From Candidatus Kerfeldbacteria bacterium (lineage in GTDB: Bacteria; Patescibacteriota; Patescibacteriia; UBA9570): 8,927 bases of DNA. The stretch is taken from positions 1 through 8,927 of the forward strand of contig DOSP01000102.1 in the NCBI GenBank assembly GCA_003512175.1, written 5' to 3'. This document shows, in pieces, positions 5,738 to 8,927 of this stretch; position 1 is the first letter of the stretch; the number at the start of each line of letters is the position of its first letter. Under the pieces are notes generated by a model that was given only the letters and a program-made list of their open reading frames with translations, did not search any database and was not told the DNA's origin. The translations under genes were made by a program, and so were the position numbers.

Positions 5738-8395
5738 TTATTTCTTATACTCGTCAGCGCCAATGTCGACCTTTTTCTTTTTCGCATCGATTGGCCGCTT
5801 TGTTCCATTTATGTCCGTGGCAAGATAGGTCAGTTCGGCATCACCTTTCGTATACGGGTAATCTTTACTGCCAGCGTTGATGGCTTTTGAGCCCTTCTGG
5901 AGGCGACCGAGCGCATTGATTTTCGGAATCTTATTGATCGAATTCACATCATAGCCATAACTACCACCCACATTGGTCCAATCAGCCAATAAGATCGCTA
6001 GGGTGTTGTCGGTATCATAGACTAGCTGTTCAGCCACGGTGGCATTATACAACAGATTGTAATCGGACTTAAAGGTGTCGTTATTCATAGTGTCTCGACC
6101 AATCGCCAGAGCATAACTATCCGCTCCCACAGCCGCCAAGATATTATTACGCAGATAAATTTTATTCCCGCCATCAACTCGTACCGGATATTCCCAATCG
6201 GTAATAGTGTTATGAATCATGTCCACATCAACCGTGGAGTCAACTAACAGGTAGACGCCAGTACTCACCGTTGTAGCCGCCGTGGCATTACCTAACAGCA
6301 TATTATCCAAAATTCGGGCATGACTCGCATCAGACGAAAAGTAAATGCCATAGTGCCCTAACGCTTCACCGGCTGAGACGGTACTCGTGAACGGTCGAAT
6401 TTGGTTACCGGTTAAGATCAAATCTGGCCCGTAGGACACATTAATACCCATCACCGTGTTACTCGTGCCAATTCCAGAAGTGGTAGTGGTGATATCACGC
6501 ACGATATTGTCTGTGATGGCGGTTTGGCTGCTTTGGGTGGATACGGCAATCGCATAGAAAAATTGATTCGCCGCATCAGCGACAATGGTTGAAGTGACAT
6601 CAGCATTGACAATGCGGTTCTTGTGAATTGTCCCAGACACAGAATTCAGGTTGATCCCTTGAACATAGTTGTATAGATCATTCGCGTTCCCGGCATCTCC
6701 CGAGATAGAGAAACGCTGCAGACGATTGTTGCGGATGACGGCATTGGGTAATCTGTTGAAAAAGAACCCATACGTATTCATGGAGACGTAACTCGCATCA
6801 GTGGCATCTGTAGCGGCTGTGGCCACCTCTACATCTTTGACGGTATTTTTCTGAATCACTGCGCCATCGGCATAGCCTATCGATAGACCATACAGGTAGA
6901 GCAGGGTGGTGCCATCTACACCGGCGGTAGCGTAATTGAAGGTAGTTTGCTTGATGGTATTATTCTTCAACACCACGTTGTCAGCAAAGCTCGAATCGAT
7001 ACCATAGAGTGTGGCATAATCATAGTAGCCAGCCGCATCGTTATTATCGATTGAGATAGACAAGTTCGAGATAGTGTTTCCGACAATACTGCCCGAGCCA
7101 ACATACTGGTAGATGCCACGAACGGTTACATTGCTGCTGGAATCGGCACCGGAATAGACCGCTGTAGCACCAACATCACTGATCACATTCTGCGACAGGG
7201 TGACGGTTGAACCATAAAATGGGCCAGAAATACCAGTGGCCGACCCACCGACACTGACATCAGCTCCGTTGGCGGTATGAGAAGTGGTGATATGCTGAAT
7301 CGTGTTGTCTTCTGCCGTCGCCCCAAAAGCGTATTGAATGTTCATGCCTTGCGCTGTCGGTGAACCGGAATCACAGGTTTGGGTGGATGTCACTGTATCG
7401 ATTGTATTCTTATTGATCAAACCGACACCATCATCGGGCCGTAGGTCTGATACCAATAAGCCGTAAACGGCGCCGCCGCAGTAGTTACCATCTACGTCTG
7501 CCGACATGGTACTGGTCAAATTGGTAAACGTATTGTTGGACACGGCCACATCGAACAAATTAGAACCATTGAAACCAAACACACTGGTGGTTTGATTGGT
7601 ATCCGCTAACGTGGCAGTTTCCGTCACAAACACATCAGACAGTGTGTTCTGTTTAACGATGCCGTCCGTAACGCTGGACAGATACAATCCATACACGTAG
7701 CTTACGTGGGATGTGGTGGCAGCGAGCGTGCTGTTGATGCCCACATTGGAAATTGTGTTCTGCCGTATGGCAATATCATACCCATACAACACATAAATGC
7801 CGTAGACATACGTATAGCTCACGTCGGTCACGGTTGCCACCATATCGTGAATGGTATTGTCGCGAATTGTGCCAGACTTGGCATAGGTCAGTTCAATGCC
7901 AGAACTGGTGGTTGTGGAAGACACGCCCGATATATCGTTATCATGAATTGAAATATTTTGAATAAAACCGCCACTACCTACGACATACACTCCTTTGGTT
8001 CCGCCCGTGATCGTCAGATGATCTACTGTTACACTGTTGATATTGACGATCGATATTGCGGCGGTAGCGGCGACAGAGGTGTTGATGACTGGCTGATTCG
8101 ATTGATCTGTCGCGGTAACTCGTAGACCATCGAGTGTATCGGGTTTGGTGACATCGGTGTTCGCGAAACTGACCTGGTCTGTAAATGTTCCTTTTAACTT
8201 CAACGTCGTATTCGAGGGATCGGCTAAATCTACGATTAAGGCTTTGGCGCCGGCAATCGTTAAGCAGGCTGTGTCAGCTGATGTACAATTATTGGCATCG
8301 TTACCGGCGTCGGCGTCCACATAAAACGTACCCGTCGCCTCAGCCGTCTGAGCTAGGGCAAAGCTGAAGGCAATACAAACGAGTATTTTTTTCAT
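5738..8395 (-). CDS. Large exported parallel beta-helix protein
   Basis: This 885-residue protein starts with a signal peptide (MKKILVCIAFSFALAQTAEA, probable cleavage after residue 20). Next is a beta-helix N-cap resembling YVDADAGNDANNC with a second cysteine at C44, common in pectate-lyase-like surface proteins. Residues 150-751 contain about 18 rungs marked by an Asn ladder (DNTI, QNTI, KNTV, NNRL and similar). The C-terminal part (about 770-885) has DYNLLY, a GSKAINAG segment and DINGTKRP...DIGADEY, as in the choice-of-anchor Q domain. No carbohydrate-lyase catalytic residues could be identified, so enzymatic activity is not claimed. A surface or extracellular binding role is likely. It begins 5 bp after the small exported protein ends and is followed 12 bp later by nrdR. 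The substrate or partner is unknown. Confidence 0.87.
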   Translation of the reverse strand: MKKILVCIAFSFALAQTAEATGTFYVDADAGNDANNCTSADTACLTIAGAKALIVDLADPSNTTLKLKGTFTDQVSFANTDVTKPDTLDGLRVTATDQSNQPVINTSVAATAAISIVNINSVTVDHLTITGGTKGVYVVGSGGFIQNISIHDNDISGVSSTTTSSGIELTYAKSGTIRDNTIHDMVATVTDVSYTYVYGIYVLYGYDIAIRQNTISNVGINSTLAATTSHVSYVYGLYLSSVTDGIVKQNTLSDVFVTETATLADTNQTTSVFGFNGSNLFDVAVSNNTFTNLTSTMSADVDGNYCGGAVYGLLVSDLRPDDGVGLINKNTIDTVTSTQTCDSGSPTAQGMNIQYAFGATAEDNTIQHITTSHTANGADVSVGGSATGISGPFYGSTVTLSQNVISDVGATAVYSGADSSSNVTVRGIYQYVGSGSIVGNTISNLSISIDNNDAAGYYDYATLYGIDSSFADNVVLKNNTIKQTTFNYATAGVDGTTLLYLYGLSIGYADGAVIQKNTVKDVEVATAATDATDASYVSMNTYGFFFNRLPNAVIRNNRLQRFSISGDAGNANDLYNYVQGINLNSVSGTIHKNRIVNADVTSTIVADAANQFFYAIAVSTQSSQTAITDNIVRDITTTTSGIGTSNTVMGINVSYGPDLILTGNQIRPFTSTVSAGEALGHYGIYFSSDASHARILDNMLLGNATAATTVSTGVYLLVDSTVDVDMIHNTITDWEYPVRVDGGNKIYLRNNILAAVGADSYALAIGRDTMNNDTFKSDYNLLYNATVAEQLVYDTDNTLAILLADWTNVGGSYGYDVNSINKIPKINALGRLQKGSKAINAGSKDYPYTKGDAELTYLATDINGTKRPIDAKKKKVDIGADEYKK
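6143..7939 (-). repeat. Asn-ladder beta-helix repeat array
   Basis: Conserved Asn positions fall at residues 153, 180, 213, 250, 288, 330, 364, 403, 440, 479, 517, 557, 593, 630, 664, 698, 729 and 751. Most intervals are 31-42 residues, longer than the roughly 20-25 of an ordinary right-handed beta-helix turn. The extra length is a loop of about 10-20 residues rich in Thr, Ser, Ala and Asp in most rungs. The repeats are conserved as protein, not as DNA. Confidence 0.75.
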
Positions 8396-8400
8396 ACCGT

Positions 8401-8856
8401 TTAGAAGGTTGATTTAGATGAGCATGCCTCAAAATTTCCGTCATCCGTCCGTTTCGCGGATACGGTTCCGTGGCCGATATCCGGATCCTTTTTCTTGATG
8501 TTCATCTTAAAGATCATGCGACCATATTCATTGCTCGATTCGCCCTCATCACTGCGCAACACAATTTGGTAGTATTTTTTATTTTTGGATTTAATTAAAC
8601 CAGTCAAGTTTTTATATTTGTGGCCCAAGTATTTAATCCAGGCGCCATCAATGGTGCCATCAGTGTAGGCTGAGTAAATATAGAAGACCATGTCAGAGGT
8701 CTCGAAATCGAAGTCACAGGTGTGATCGTTGATCGTGTAGCCAGATGACAATTTGCTGCCAGCGTACATTTCGAGCACTTCCACTTTGGTATAGGTCTTG
8801 GCAGCGGCAGGCAAAGCCACGCTGCTCAGTAGAACTGCTAATAATAGCTTTTTCAT
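8401..8856 (-). CDS. Small exported protein of unknown function
   Basis: I do not recognise this family. From ATG at 8854-8856 the product is 151 residues and opens with a classic signal peptide (MKKLLLAVLLSSVALPAAA, AxA cleavage before KTYT). An in-frame TTG at 8869-8871 would add five residues ahead of the signal peptide and is less likely. The mature part of about 132 residues has alternating hydrophobic/charged strand-like segments (MVFYIYSAY, YYQIVLRSDEG, RMIFKMNIKKKD) and just two cysteines, C47 and C145, which could form one disulfide joining the ends of the domain. A GAGG sits only 2 bases from the ATG, too close for a standard ribosome site. It is the first gene of the minus-strand operon, 5 bp ahead of the beta-helix gene, so the two exported products may act together. 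Confidence 0.8.
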   Translation of the reverse strand: MKKLLLAVLLSSVALPAAAKTYTKVEVLEMYAGSKLSSGYTINDHTCDFDFETSDMVFYIYSAYTDGTIDGAWIKYLGHKYKNLTGLIKSKNKKYYQIVLRSDEGESSNEYGRMIFKMNIKKKDPDIGHGTVSAKRTDDGNFEACSSKSTF

Positions 8857-8888
8857 AACCTCGCTAGCCAATGATTAATATCAACTAA

Positions 8889-8916
8889 AGTATATCACAA
8901 GGCCGACCCACCGCAA
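8889..8916 (-). promoter_or_regulatory. Predicted promoter of the secreted protein-nrdR-cobO operon
   Basis: On the minus strand, an extended -10 TGATATACT (hexamer at 8889-8894) is preceded by TTGCGG (8911-8916) with a 16-bp spacer. The start would be near 8882, about 25 nt ahead of the ATG at 8856. No comparable promoter is evident in the 5- and 12-bp gaps further down, so it probably serves all four genes. Its TTGTGATATACT closely resembles TTGTGGTATACT at nrdJ. Confidence 0.6.
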
Positions 8917-8927
8917 AAGCAGGGGTC

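Noticed and set aside
7706..7965. Plus-strand open frames inside the beta-helix gene
   Set aside because: They are antisense to repeat-coding sequence, overlap each other in different frames and have no recognisable protein features.
1..8927. CRISPR arrays, tRNA or rRNA genes, insertion sequences, prophage or defence genes
   Set aside because: No direct-repeat/spacer pattern, cloverleaf, transposase or terminal inverted repeats were seen. The repeats present are protein-level repeats inside two exported proteins.

Overview
The window looks like bacterial chromosome of moderate GC content and the standard genetic code. It is densely packed: seven genes, only two sizeable non-coding gaps (131 bp at 2467-2597 and 71 bp at 8857-8927), and no stretch over 300 bases without a gene. 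Sigma-70-type promoters of the form TGnTATACT can be read, while clear Shine-Dalgarno sequences are nearly absent. A class II (adenosylcobalamin-dependent) ribonucleotide reductase, an apparent ECF-type vitamin uptake subunit and large secreted repeat proteins would fit a reduced-genome lineage such as the Patescibacteria/CPR. That placement is an inference; no rRNA or other marker is present to settle it.

Layout. (1) 1-2466, minus strand: nrdJ (B12-dependent ribonucleotide reductase), followed with a one-base stop/start overlap by the first 50 codons of a membrane protein resembling an ECF transporter S component, which runs off the left edge. (2) 2467-2597: a divergent control region. It holds an extended -10 promoter for nrdJ, two NrdR boxes placed across that promoter, a perfect DnaA box at the -35 region, and a promoter for the rightward gene. 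(3) 2598-4787, plus strand: an exported Asp-box beta-propeller protein with a lysine-rich C-terminal domain. (4) 4767-8856, minus strand: a tight four-gene row, transcribed leftward from a promoter at 8889-8916. In order of transcription it encodes a small exported protein of unknown function, an 885-residue exported parallel beta-helix protein, NrdR, and a corrinoid adenosyltransferase (CobO/BtuR type). The last gene overlaps the 3' end of the propeller gene by 21 bp, tail to tail.

How the parts fit. Four genes share one theme: making deoxynucleotides with vitamin B12. The ECF-like protein could capture the corrinoid, CobO would convert it to adenosylcobalamin, NrdJ uses that cofactor to reduce ribonucleotides, and NrdR would repress nrdJ through the two boxes in its promoter. 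The DnaA box next to the same promoter suggests a further link between replication initiation and dNTP supply. The three secreted proteins interleaved with these genes have no obvious metabolic tie to them and are probably cell-surface or extracellular factors.
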